Assembly: GCA_001465935.1 (NCBI GenBank)
Contig: LNKV01000014.1
Span: 124,001-188,000, forward strand
Direction of reading: 5' to 3'
Source of the DNA: Clarireedia homoeocarpa
Taxonomy: Eukaryota; Ascomycota; Leotiomycetes; Helotiales; Rutstroemiaceae
DNA: 64,000 nucleotides
In this document: positions 36,525 through 47,298 of the stretch, piece after piece
Layout of the letters: every line of letters begins with the position of its first letter
Numbering within the stretch: the stretch's first letter is position 1
Translations under genes and position numbers: made by a program
The notes under the pieces: generated by a model
What the model was told of the DNA's origin: nothing
The model's database searches: none
Seen by the model: the letters and a program-made list of their open reading frames with translations, nothing else

Positions 36525-36882
36525 ATGCAGAAAATGCTTTGTTTGTTGCTGAGAAGGAGGGAAAGGGAGTAGTTAGGAAGCAAGGAAGCATGCATGTGAG
36601 TAAGCAAACGTGCATAGCAAGTATATTTGAAGCAAATGTTTATTTTTTACGATGATTTTTGGGGATGATGATCATAGTAATAATGATATGTGTGGTGATA
36701 TGTGTGGTGTGATATTTAGGGTGTGACATTGGGGTGATGGTTATATGCCTATTTGGGTGTGTTCTTGCGCAGATGTTCTTGCAAGAGGGGCGCAACTGTG
36801 ACTTTTCAAACATCGGCATGTGCCAAGAAACTGAACGCAAGGAATTCTGTGTAAGGAGAGTGATAAAAGGATACTTTGCTAT
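36525..36882. other. Intergenic between alpha-tubulin and the kinase gene
   Basis: About 360 bp; a TGTGGTGATAT-type simple repeat lies near 36690-36725. No gene is seen. Confidence 0.5.
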
Positions 36883-38135
36883 ATGCATCGACTTCTGTAT
36901 AGGCCCCCACTCCTTCGCCATTCGTTATTGCATAGTTTGCGACGCCTATCACCTTGCCCTTTAAAGTATACAATGACAGCTTTGGTTTGTCAGTATCGTC
37001 CCTCCGCGCTTGATGATGTAGAGGAAGTCGAGAACTATTCACAGGGAGGCTTTCACCCTATTGATATAGGGGAGGAAATTGAAAGCAGATATAAAGTTGT
37101 CCACAAGCTTGGGTACGGGGGTTTCTCGACCGTCTGGCTAGCTAGAGACAAACTCACCGAACGCTATGTTGCTTTGAAAATCTTGGTGGGAAACATACGA
37201 CAAGATTGCAACGAGCTAAAGATTCTGCAAGAATTGGCGAAGGAACCAACAAGCCATCCTGGAAAAGATCGTGTTGTCTCTCTTCTGGACAACTTCACGA
37301 TTGAAGGGCCCAACGGTGGGCCCTGAACCGTTTCTGCGTAAACTAACCGCGTTCTGACAATTTGACAGATTTGACTGCTACAAACGTGCTTTTTAGACTT
37401 AATGAATCTATCGATACGTGGTCACAAGAAGAAATCTACAAGCATTTGGGTCAACCGAAAAAGGACGAAATCATGACTCGGTCTGGATCAGCACCAGGAG
37501 AATCGGCACCAAAATTTCTTGTGCAACCCTGTTCTCTTCTCAATCCACGGATTCTGTCCGAAGATATTTTGCTTGTTGACTTCGGCTGTGCATTTCCTTC
37601 AGACAGCCCACCATCGAACCTAGATGATATTTGTCTCACAATGTCTTATTCTGCACCCGAGATCATCTTTGATTCTAAGATGAGTGTCTACTCTGATATC
37701 TGGGCGCTTGGATGTGTCCTCTTCGAAATTAGAAGCGGCGGGCAGCTTTTCGGAGACTGGGTTGGAACAAAAGATGATGTACTACGGCAAATGGTACAAG
37801 CATTCGGGAAACTACCCGAGCCATGGTGGACAGCGTGGGAAAACCGTGTCTTGTTTTTCGACGATGATGGAGAGCCGAAAAAGACTTGGGAAGATGGAAT
37901 TGCCAGAGCTAGCAAATTTGAACTAGATGAGATGATAGCTGAAATAGGTGCTGAGGATGATGATGATGATGAAGACCCAGAAAGAAATTGTGCTGTGATA
38001 CTGGAGCCGAATGGGTCTAAAGTACCAGAGGAGGAGGCTTCGCAGATGGAAGATCTCTTGGGAAGGATACTGAAATGGAAACCAGAAGAGCGTATTTCCA
38101 TCAAGGAAATCATGAACCACCCTTGGTTGTCGTAG
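36883..38135 (+). pseudogene. SRPK-like protein kinase missing the hinge-to-catalytic-loop segment
   Basis: Exons 36883-37315 and 37369-38135 join in frame through a 53-nt intron (GTGGGC ... ACTAACC ... TTTGACAG). The start at 36883 gives a basic N-terminus; 36973 (MTALVCQYRP) is the alternative. The N-lobe is intact: glycine loop LGYGGFSTVW and VAIK-type lysine in YVALKIL. After SLLDNFTIEGPN the text jumps directly to DLTATNVLF. That skips about 70 residues normally containing strands beta4-5, the hinge, helices D-E and the HxD histidine. The catalytic Asp (first residue after the splice), VDFG and SAPE motifs remain. Two GGGCCC copies at 37306 and 37318 flank the junction. The product is probably inactive, so I call it a pseudogene or decayed kinase. 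SRPK kinases phosphorylate SR proteins, but this branch is variable in fungi. Confidence 0.6.
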
Positions 38136-39209
38136 AAGAACTGGTCGTTAGAACCAAACACAAGAGGATATTCTTTAAAGTAGAAAAATCCAGAGTCCAA
38201 CGTGAAAGCCGAAAAGTACTTCAAGCTAAACAATGACCTAGTCTTTCAAAAAAGATATCATACTCACGAACGTTTCTGCGTTTGAGAAGATCTTATTTGC
38301 CGCGACATTTACTTACACATCTACTATGACGATTAGGAGCCTTTACAGCGCGAGCGCAACAGTGGGTGTCAGAATTCTCCGCGCCCTTTATCAAAAATCT
38401 TATATTTACTACAATCTCAATAACTAATAGTAAATTCAATTTATAAGATATTTTTATAAATCAAATATTAATATCTACTTAGAGCTAAGCTCTTTAATTA
38501 TATAAGTTTTATTTTCCTATTATAAATTGTTTAGCTATAAATATTAATATAGATTTATTACTCGAAAATGAAATTTAATTATTGATTATTTAAAATAGTG
38601 AAAATAATAGTTTTTCTTAGAGATATTTGTCGCTTACAGCTCGTGCGCGGAGAATTCTGACACCCTCAGAACAGGGGTCACGTGCGCGGGCCAGAATATT
38701 ATAGGCAAGCTGCCAATAATAATAAATACTTTTTTATAATTTTCTTTTAATATTTCTATAAAAGCAGGAACTAACAAATATATAAAGTTACAATGATACA
38801 ACGGATTTATTGATATAGCACGTCATGACTCCTACTATATACTCAATTTGAATCTAAGAGAATAGTTAGACGCCGTGGATATATGCAGGATTCCTCGGAC
38901 TGAAGTAGAATGTCCTGTTGATAATAGTCACTTGCAGTTGTAAATGATCCTGCAACCTTGGGCAAGCAAGAATGCAGCAACGATAACAAGCATGTTTCTT
39001 TCACATCAAGATGTCGACGTTCGTCACTGTTTCAGACAAGACTGTACCTTTTTGATAATCATGATCATCATTCATTAAGGTCATGCCAAAAAGGGGCTAA
39101 GCGAAAGTATATTACATACCTTCACTCACCACCATGGATTATTTTATCATACAATCCTTATCATAATGATCATGATCTTTTGTATCTTTTTCTAAATACA
39201 GTTATTTCT
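38136..39209. other. Intergenic with MITE-like insertion and AT-rich DNA
   Basis: 1.07 kb between convergent genes. It contains the inverted-repeat element listed separately and a second AT-rich stretch (about 38690-38870). No coding region is supported. Confidence 0.6.
38363..38666. mobile_element. MITE-like element with perfect 21-bp terminal inverted repeats
   Basis: The 21 bases at 38364-38384 (GGGTGTCAGAATTC...) are the exact reverse complement of 38645-38665. The roughly 260-bp interior is very AT-rich (I estimate near 17% GC) and has no open frame. CAG occurs immediately outside both ends (38360-38362 and 38667-38669), a possible 3-bp target duplication. Length, ends and lack of coding match a non-autonomous DNA transposon (MITE), possibly altered by repeat-induced mutation. 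The superfamily is not identified. Confidence 0.75.
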
Positions 39210-41014
39210 TTAACGACTTAAAGCAATATCATCAATTCTTAGGATCTGCATGACCGTTTCAGCAGCCAGTTCAATGGCAGATGTGCTGACAAGAAGTGGT
39301 TGCAGAACGTTCTCCTCTCCAATATCGACCTTAACTCCACCACTCTTGATACTGACACCCGCATTCTTCTCACCATTGGCATGTCTATGTCTTAATTCGG
39401 TGACGACTTTGATGCTGTTAAGACCGGCGTTCTCGGCAAGGGTGGTGGGAATGACTTCCATAGCATCTGCGAATGCTTTCCAGCAGATAGCTTCTGTACC
39501 GGTCAATTCTCTAGCTTGATGTGAAAGTTGGGCTGCGATTTCGATTTCCGGAGCACCACCACCGGCAATCAAAGCCTTCTTCTTAACCAAACATCGAACG
39601 ACACACAGAGCATCGTGAAGACTTCGTTCAGCCTCGTCGAGAATAAGGGAGTTGGCACCTCGGCAGACGATTGAAACAGTCTTTCCGGCGTTCCTTGTAC
39701 CGGTGATTTTGACCATTCGGGCGCCTGAGGATTGAGCTTCTTCGACAAGATCAGCTGTGCCGAGTTTGTCTTCAGTGAATGAGTCGATGTCGGCGATAGG
39801 TTTGCAGCCAGTGGATTTGCAGATGAATTCTACTTCATCACGCTCGATGTCTTTAATGCAAAGGATGTTAAGTTTGGCGAGGAAATGGAGGGAGAGATCG
39901 TTGACTGCATCGCGGAGGATAGATTTTTGAATCTAGTTGTGTTAACTTGATTTGGGCGGGAGGAAGTGGATATTAACATACCAATAGGACGTTACACTTC
40001 GCTTTCTTGATCTTCTTAACTAAATTTAGTAGATAGGTTCGCTCTTCCTTGAGGATCTTATCCATTTGTCTGTAGTCGTTGACCACGATTTGATTTTCCA
40101 TCTAACTGCCGTCAGTAAAACTCATAGTGGAAGCTTCAGAAAGTACTCACATCAGGTTTTGGAGGGCTCAGTTGGAATTGAATAAGGCCAATCTTTGCTT
40201 TTTCCATTCTTACTGGACCGCCACCGTTCTTCAAAACACCTTGTGTCAAAACTAATCCCTCAACCATTTCACTATCTTCGATTGTACCACCGGACTTCTT
40301 GACTATCCTGATGTTTTTCAAGTCTACATTATCTGCGGTTTTGAGATCGATGGTCTTCGTCACCGCGGAAACTGCCATAGGACCCAACAGATTTGAATAC
40401 TGTGAAACAATTTTAGAAGAGAGGGAGGTGTTTGCGGCTTGCAAAAGGGTTGCAGTATCGCTAAGGGAGACTGGGACCGACATATCGTGGAGTACTCGAA
40501 CTGCTGCCGCAGCAGCTCTTCGGAAAGACTCGGCGATGATTGAGGGGTGTATTCCTTTTGCCAGTAATTTGTCCGCTGCTCCTAACAGACTTCCACAAAT
40601 GACTACAACTGATGTGGTTCCGTCACCTGCCTCTACATCTTGTGCTGCAGAAAGATCAACTAACATCTTTGCAGACGGATGCATGACGGACATGCTCTTC
40701 ATCATCGTGCTGCCATCGTTTGTGATAAGGGTTCCTCCCTTTCCGTCCTGTATCATTTTATCCATGCCTCGAGGACCAAGGGAGGTTCTGCAGGCATCTG
40801 CGACAGCTATTTATTATTAGCTGAAGCTCCAGATGCTAAAGTAAAGTCAAGACTTACCTCTGGCAGCCAAAATATTAGCATTTCGAACGGCCATAGGCTT
40901 CTCCTTGTCCTAAACCACCAGTATTAGCCTTGTCAAGAACCCCTCGTAGCTTAAAAATTATCCCACCTTGAAAGCACTATTGCCAGAATTCGCTGCCTGT
41001 TGTGTCATAGCCAT
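39210..41014 (-). CDS. cct4: T-complex chaperonin subunit delta (CCT4)
   Basis: Five exons, 40967-41014, 40858-40909, 40151-40806, 39982-40101 and 39210-39932, give 532 residues. Group II chaperonin motifs are present: SLGPRGMDKMIQ, GDGTTSVVVICGSLL with the nucleotide-binding GDGTT, and GGGAPEIEIAAQL near the C-terminus. Apical-domain features typical of the delta subunit include KIGLIQFQLSPPKPD with VNDYRQMDKI and MVKITGTRNAGKTVSIVCRG. The hetero-oligomeric TRiC/CCT ring folds actin, tubulin and WD40 proteins in the cytosol. It is divergent from rpt1 across 397 bp. Confidence 0.96.
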
Positions 41015-41411
41015 GATGAATTATTCTGATATTGCTTCGATAAATTATGCAACGTCTTGACGCAGAATATATCAAGTTATGCTATCGTCGCGTTGCTACA
41101 CCCCTCTGCGCGTCTTGTCCTTACAGATTAATTTTTGAGATGTCGGCTACTCTGTTTTGGGACTAGTGGGGTTAACAGCGCCGACGTACCTTTTGGATAC
41201 CTGGGCCTGGAGCTTGGGGATTATCAAACACAACAAATCCATACTTTCTCAACCACAACTTTCGTACAGCTTCCATCGGGGTTTCAATTGCGGATTTCAT
41301 TTCCAATCATCCGAATAGATTTGAACCTTCAAGCTGCGAAGTTCTGAATATTAACGCTTCCGCCACAACTTACCAGGCTCGCACCATACAACCCTCCATC
41401 CAACTGTCATC
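41015..41411. promoter_or_regulatory. Shared 397-bp divergent promoter (cct4 / rpt1)
   Basis: The start codons of the chaperonin and proteasome genes face away from each other across this segment. I see no clear yeast-type Rpn4 (GGTGGCAAA) site. Only short featureless frames are present. Confidence 0.5.
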
Positions 41412-42984
41412 ATGGTTTGTTTATCTGCTGTTCTATTTTCAAGCTCTGCTAACAATCCTAACGGTCAGCGCCAAAGGAGCAGATTGGCAGAACTACAAGA
41501 AGGTAAATCTCACCGTGTCGCTGTCCTTTGCCGCTCCTAACGCCTTTCATAGGACTTCGCCGACGACGAGGTCGAAGAGAAAAAGATTACACCTCTTTCC
41601 GATGAGTACGACCAACGCCATCCTGAAAGGGGGCTTTACTGACAGCCAGATAGGGATATTCAAGTATTAAAGACCTATGGTGCAGCTCCTTACGGTGCTG
41701 CGCTCAAGAAGCTGGAACAGCAGATCAAAGAGAAACAAGCAAGCGTAAACGAAAAGATTGGCGTGAAGGTATGGATGCGACGAGCTACTACACCTGAAGA
41801 CTGAGTTCTAATGTAGAGTAGGAGTCAGACACCGGTTTAGCTCCGCCGCATCTGTGGGATGTAGCGGCCGACAGACAAAGAATGTCAGAAGAGCAACCTT
41901 TACAAGTGGCTAGATGTACGAAAATCATCCAAGACGAGAAGGACACAGAAAAGAGCAAATATGTCATCAATGTCAAGCAAATCGCCAAGTTTGTGGTAAA
42001 TCTCGGAGATCGTGTTAGTCCGACAGATATCGAAGAGGGCATGAGAGTTGGGTAAGCAGGAATGCAGTCAGTCGCATGGGGCTTACAGCTAATCTTATCA
42101 ACAGTGTCGACCGCAACAAGTATCAAATCTTATTACCTCTACCCCCGAAGATCGATGCCAGTGTCACGATGATGACAGTTGAGGAGAAGCCAGATGTTAC
42201 ATATGGTGATGTTGGAGGTTGCAAGGAACAAGTCGAGAAGCTACGAGAAGTCGTCGAAATGCCACTGTTATCCCCGGAACGATTCGTTAACCTCGGTATT
42301 GATCCGCCCAAAGGAGCTCTGCTATATGGTCCTCCAGGTACAGGAAAGACTCTGTGCGCCAGAGCTGTTGCCAACAGAACCGATGCTACCTTCATCCGGG
42401 TTATCGGTAGTGAATTGGTACAGAAGTACGTCGGAGAGGGAGCAAGAATGGTCAGAGAACTTTTCGAAATGGCCCGGACGAAAAAGGCCTGTATCATTTT
42501 CTTTGATGAAATTGATGCTGTCGGAGGTGCTCGTTTTGATGATGGTGCAGGAGGAGATAATGAGGTCCAAAGAACTATGTTGGAACTTATTACTCAACTT
42601 GATGGGTTCGATGCACGTGGAAACATCAAAGTCATGTTCGCCACCAACAGACCTTCTACATTGGATCCTGCTTTGATGAGACCTGGACGTATTGATCGTA
42701 AGATCGAATTTTCCCTTCCAGATTTGGAGGGAAGAGCAAATATTCTCCGAATTCACGCTAAGAGTATGTCTGTAGAGAGGGATATCAGATGGGAGCTGAT
42801 ATCACGTCTCTGCCCTAACTCAACAGGTGCAGAACTTCGAAGTGTGTGCACAGAAGCAGGGATGTTTGCCATTCGTGCTCGAAGAAAGGTAGCAACGGAG
42901 AAGGATTTCTTGAGTGCAGTTGACAAGGTCATCAAGGGTAACCTGAAGTTCAACTCTACTGCCACGTATATGCAATACAATTAG
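41412..42984 (+). CDS. rpt1: 26S proteasome regulatory ATPase Rpt1
   Basis: Clear exons are ...-41502, 41553-41605, 41654-41768, 41822-42051 and 42105-42984. AAA-ATPase motifs: Walker A GPPGTGKT, Walker B IIFFDEIDA, sensor and arginine-finger region ATNRPSTLDPALMRPGRIDR. The C-terminus YMQYN and the N-terminal coiled coil and OB segment identify Rpt1 among the six Rpt proteins. Rpt1 unfolds substrates for the 20S core. The first exon is uncertain. ATG 41412-41414 followed by GTTTGT and the CAG at 41466 gives the wrong phase for the obvious next frame (ADWQNYKK). A donor after ATGGTTT and an acceptor at GGAG (about 41479) restores frame but is non-ideal. Confidence 0.93.
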
Positions 42985-43488
42985 AAGTCTAGCAGAGACT
43001 AGATCGGTGTATATTAGCAGGCGTTGGTGTACCAGATAGCATTAATGAATTAGAGATTCATGACAGGTTCATCTTCGATTATTCGCTACACAATCATGTT
43101 CGGGGAGACGGAAACGTCTGTATCGTTGACCACAGGTTTTCAACCATAGTATTCCACTAATTATCTTGTCGCACAATTCCATTAGACTTAGAACCTATGG
43201 CTTTGGCCAATACATATCAAATGCATGCAAAGGAAAGTCAGCCGATATGCAGTTGCGAATGTGGTCAACTTTTGTTGATCTCTGACATCCGAAGGGCGTG
43301 CTGCATACCCCGCAACATTGCTCTCATTGATAAGCAAAGACACCATGACATGTACGTCTGCTCAATGGCTATGATGACGATGCTGACGATAATTTTGTAG
43401 TATTTATAGCAAAACGATCTCATTAATCGAGTCTATTCAGCTTCCTCACCATTAAAGTTCTGTTGTCTTGCGGCCAGAAACATCCATC
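42985..43488. other. Intergenic between rpt1 and the sugar transporter
   Basis: About 500 bp, no gene or repeat seen. Confidence 0.5.
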
Positions 43489-45270
43489 ATGCAGAAGCTT
43501 ACGAGCCTCATCTCCAAACCCAAGGGTTATGCACTCTTTGCTTCCCTCATTTCTCTCGGTGGCTTTCTCAATGGTTATGATACCGGTTCTGTCGGTGCTG
43601 TTACGAGCATGTCTTCATTCACAGACACAATCGGGGATCTATCTCCTGTCATGCGTGGTTTCACCGTATCATTGATTATGATGACAGGTGCCATACCATC
43701 TATCTTTGGTGGAAAGCTTGCTGAACGAGTGGGTCATTTGTATGTGATTATGGCGGGAGCTTTGTTATTTGCTGTTGGAACAGCCATGGAGGGTGGAGCT
43801 GAGAGCTTAGCGGTGTTCCTTGTTGGAAGAGCCCTGGCTGGGGCAGGACAGGGACTATGGTTGAGCAATGTTTCTGTGTGAGTGAAGATGGTAAACATAT
43901 GTTACCGCGGGCTACTGACAACCTGTGAAGGTACATCTGCGAGATTGCACCAAGTGCCTCACGAGGTATGCTGGTCTCTTTATCGCAGTTCATGTGCACC
44001 ATCGGTGTTTGCGCTGGATACTTTACTTGTTTCGGCTCAGTGCGCATTGCATCTTCCCTTTCATGGCGCACACCGTATGTTATCCAGGCGGTTTTGGGAG
44101 CGATGCTTGCTAGCTTTTGTTTGTATGTTCCAAGTTCACCACGATGGTTATTGCATAAGGGAAGAAGAGAAGAGGCCTTACGCTCTCTGGAACGACTGAA
44201 CATCGAGAAGGAAGAAGCCGAGAAGGATATCCTAGCTCCTGTAAGCCCAGTGGTGCAGCCCAAGACTGGTATCAAAGGATATCTCGAGATCTTCGAGAAG
44301 GAGTATAGAAGCAGGACGCTCCTTGGACTTTTCATGTTGGGAGTGTTGCAACTGAGTGGAATAGATGGTGTTCTTTATGTGAGTATCGGCCCTTCATGTT
44401 GTTAATCTAGGTTTTCTAACACTAAGTAGTATGCGCCTACGCTTTTCGAAGCTGCAGGTCTTCCAGGAGCCACGTCCACTTTTCTTGCATCCGGTGTGAG
44501 TGCAATCCTTATGGTTGCTATCGCGATCCCAGGCACGCTCTATGCCGACAAATGGGGACGTCGTACCTCAGCTCTTGTAGGAGGTATTCTACTGTCTGCT
44601 TCGATGTTCATCATCGGCTGTCTCTATCTCACTGACTCCGTACATGCTTATGGCAACGGACGCTGGGTAGTGGTGGTTCTCATCTTCATTTTTGCCCTAA
44701 CCTATTGTGCTACTTGGGCAATAGTCGGAAAGATTTATGCGGTAAGATCCATAGCAGTATTTTACATCACTTCGCTGACTGATAATCTCATCATCCAGGC
44801 CGAGATTCAAGACAAGAAAACAAGGAATGCTGCGAACAGCCTAGCGCAAGGGATCAGCTTTGTAAGTTATCGACTTGATAAACCGGTGAATACATACTTT
44901 CCTAACACATTCACAGTTTACAAATGCGCTAGTCGCTTTCCTAACACCAATCTTCCTCGCTCATTCCAGCTACGGAGCATACTTCCTCTTCGGTGGTTTC
45001 TCCTTCCTAGCAGTAATCGTCATGGCCATCTGGATGCCAGAAACAAGAGGGAGATCTCTTGAGGAGATCCAAGAAGGATTTGAAAGACTTACTATGAAGA
45101 ACGTGTCCGAAGTAGGTGGCAGTGAACTGAAACGTGGGATGAAGTTGAGGAGGCTGCTGAAGGGTCCGACGCTTGTGGCTTCGAATAGAAGGGAAGTTTC
45201 GGAGGGTCTAGTCTCGGGGAGTGAGCTGGTCGGTATGGGCCCGCTAAGGATAGAGCTGAGTAGTGTCTGA
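43489..45270 (+). CDS. MFS sugar transporter (sugar porter family)
   Basis: Five exons, 43489-43877, 43931-44378, 44430-44741, 44799-44861 and 44917-45270, give 521 residues with 12 predicted membrane helices. Sugar porter motifs are present: GGFLNGYDTGSVGAV in helix 1, ERVGHL after helix 2, PSSPRWLLHKGRREEAL before the central loop, QLSGIDGVLYYAP in helix 7, DKWGRRTS and PETRGRSLEEIQEGF after helix 12. It is a proton symporter or facilitator of a hexose, pentose or disaccharide in the plasma membrane; the substrate cannot be told from sequence. The proximity to cellulolytic genes several kb away is suggestive only. Confidence 0.92.
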
Positions 45271-45583
45271 GTTAGTGTGGCATGGTGTAGGCGAAGGAAA
45301 TGTCGGGGCTGCCAGTAGAAGAGCAGGAGTATTTGAGCGCAAACTTAACTTAATTCAAACACAGAATTCTCTATCCAGATTCGTGATTCACTGCATCTCG
45401 TGTTCAACCTATAGAAGAGACGAGTAGAACACTAATATACCTTGTAGACCTCTGTATGAGAAAGCTTCAGAAACACGAAGCAAGATCTTTCACTCAAGAG
45501 TCCCGCGACCATATATAACATGGCTTTACATCAATTTGTCATCAAACAGCCAATCATAGTTCAATGGTTAAGCTTATGAACAA
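45271..45583. other. Intergenic upstream of tRNA-Tyr
   Basis: 313 bp, no gene seen. Confidence 0.5.
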
Positions 45584-45674
45584 CCCTCGGTCGTCTAGTT
45601 GGTTTATGGCGTCCGGCTGTAATTGATATCTCTTGTAAACCGGAATGTCGCGCGTTCGACTCGCGCCTGAGGGA
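45584..45674 (+). tRNA. tRNA-Tyr (anticodon GUA) with a 16-nt intron
   Basis: CCCTCGG at 45584-45590 pairs with CTGAGGG ending at 45673, giving the C1-G72 pair typical of eukaryotic tRNA-Tyr; position 73 is A. A D arm (CTAGTTGGTTTATGGC), a 5-bp anticodon stem TCCGG/CCGGA and a T arm (GCGCGTTCGACTCGCGC) are present. The anticodon GTA is at 45619-45621. The intron (about 45623-45638) sits one base 3' of the anticodon, the canonical place. The layout closely resembles yeast tRNA-Tyr genes. Confidence 0.94.
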
Positions 45675-45681
45675 CATTCAA

Positions 45682-45688
45682 CATTTTT
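45682..45688 (+). terminator. Pol III terminator (T run) of tRNA-Tyr
   Basis: A run of seven T lies eight bases after the discriminator base, as expected for RNA polymerase III termination. Confidence 0.85.
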
Positions 45689-45972
45689 TTGCCATTCCGA
45701 ATCGATTTTGGGATGATTTTTGGTTCTCTTTTTAATATGTTGTGGATCTCCTCTTCGTTTCGAAAAATATCAAGAGCCTTGAGCGCAAGGCATTCACTTT
45801 TCGCGCCCCATAATCCAGGTACAGTACCGATGAGATAAGCACGATAAAGCACAATCAGAGGTGGTTGGTGTGGCTACGCAAGCATTGACTGCATGTCAAC
45901 AATGAATATCTGACTTTGGCATTTCTACCTTTTTTTTAACTGATGGATCTTCAATATAAGGATTGATACATA

Positions 45973-47083
45973 ATGTTTAGTACCCCAAAAAAGAGTGGTG
46001 GCTCCTCCAGCTCCTCCAACACGCCTGTTAGGAATAGTCCTGTAAATGGGCTCTTCTCGGACGGCATGTGGATCTGTAAGTATATAGAGCCTACCTCGAT
46101 ATCTTTCGCAATGTATACTGATAAGACTAGGCAACTGCAGTCCACGACTCCCGGCGGTGCACTTTCAGGTCAAGAAAGACGGCCCGAATAAAGGCAGATG
46201 GTTTTACACTTGCCAGGAGCCAAACGAGAGTGCATGCGGGTTCTTCCTCTGGGAAGATAAAGCTCGCACAAGAGAGACGATCGCAGTAATGAATAATGCC
46301 CGAAGCGAGCCTCGTACGCCACAGAAAACCAACACGATAATTGATCCAGCGAAGGATAAGAGAACTTTAGAGGGGCATGCGGCTGCTAGCAATAAGTGGA
46401 TGGAAGACATAAGAAAGAAAAGTGAGGATGAATTGGGTGCGTGGCTGCTTAAAAAAGAAGATGAAGACACCATTGTCGAGGGAATAGAGCGAACTGCACC
46501 AGGAAGCTTTCCACAAACGCCTAGAAAGCCGGTACACAGCACAGCTTTAGCACCTGGCAGTAAAAGGAAACGAGGAGAGGAAAGTGATGGGGCAAATGCC
46601 TTGCCGACACCTACGACGTCTCGTAGGGATGAAGACGTATTTGGGACCCCAGCATCCAGGAGACTGAAGGGTGGAATGTGGGACGGCAACGAGCGATCTG
46701 CTAAAAGGCCACTTTTGAATCCTTCCATCACCCCTTCCCCATTCAAATTCAAGGATGCTCTGGCCACACCCTCTTCCGGAACTCTGTGTTCTCCCGAGAA
46801 GGAAACAATTAAGGAAATGCATCTAAGTTATGATATAACTGGAGATGTTATGGAATTACTGAAAGATCAGCATATTGACCCAGAGGTTGAGAAAACTCTT
46901 CGTGATATGTTGAACAGACATTCAATGAAAATGTCAGGTATCGTCAAGGGAAGAGATATTACACGAGTCGCATTGAAATCCAAAGATAGGACTATTTCAG
47001 AACTTCAACAGAAAATCACAGCTCTGGAAAGTGAGCGTGATTTGAGTTCAGCGATAATCAAGCGGCTGGTGGAAAAAAAGTAA
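45973..47083 (+). CDS. GRF-type zinc finger protein with C-terminal coiled coil
   Basis: Two exons, 45973-46075 and 46131-47083, join in phase 1 (351 residues). The splice creates CNCSPRLPAVHFQV, the first half of a GRF zinc ribbon. GRWFYTCQEPNESACGFFLW follows, giving the full C-x-C ... GRxFYxC ... CxFFxW pattern. GRF fingers bind single-stranded DNA or RNA in repair factors such as APE2, TOP3A and NEIL3. No catalytic domain is attached here; the rest is disordered with TP motifs and then a helix/coiled coil (KDRTISELQQKITALESERD). The role is unknown, though nucleic-acid binding is likely. It begins about 300 bp after the tRNA. Confidence 0.82.
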
Positions 47084-47298
47084 TGATTGTGCCTGCCTCG
47101 GGTCCGGCTGAGAGGTCCTCAAAGGAAAGTGCTTCTGATTGAGCTTCAGAGCAATGAGCTTCTTGCATCCATGTGATGTCTACAAACGGTATTACAGTAC
47201 CTTTGATATATCATAACTTTGACTATCACGCAACTTGTAAGGTCTCTCCCCTTTTCATTCACATCTTGATTACTGATTTATCTACCCAGAATATCGTT

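Noticed and set aside
38690..38870. Second AT-rich stretch as another transposon
   Set aside because: AT-rich, but I found no terminal repeats or target duplications.
45604..45852. 82-codon minus-strand open frame
   Set aside because: It reads through the tRNA-Tyr gene on the opposite strand.
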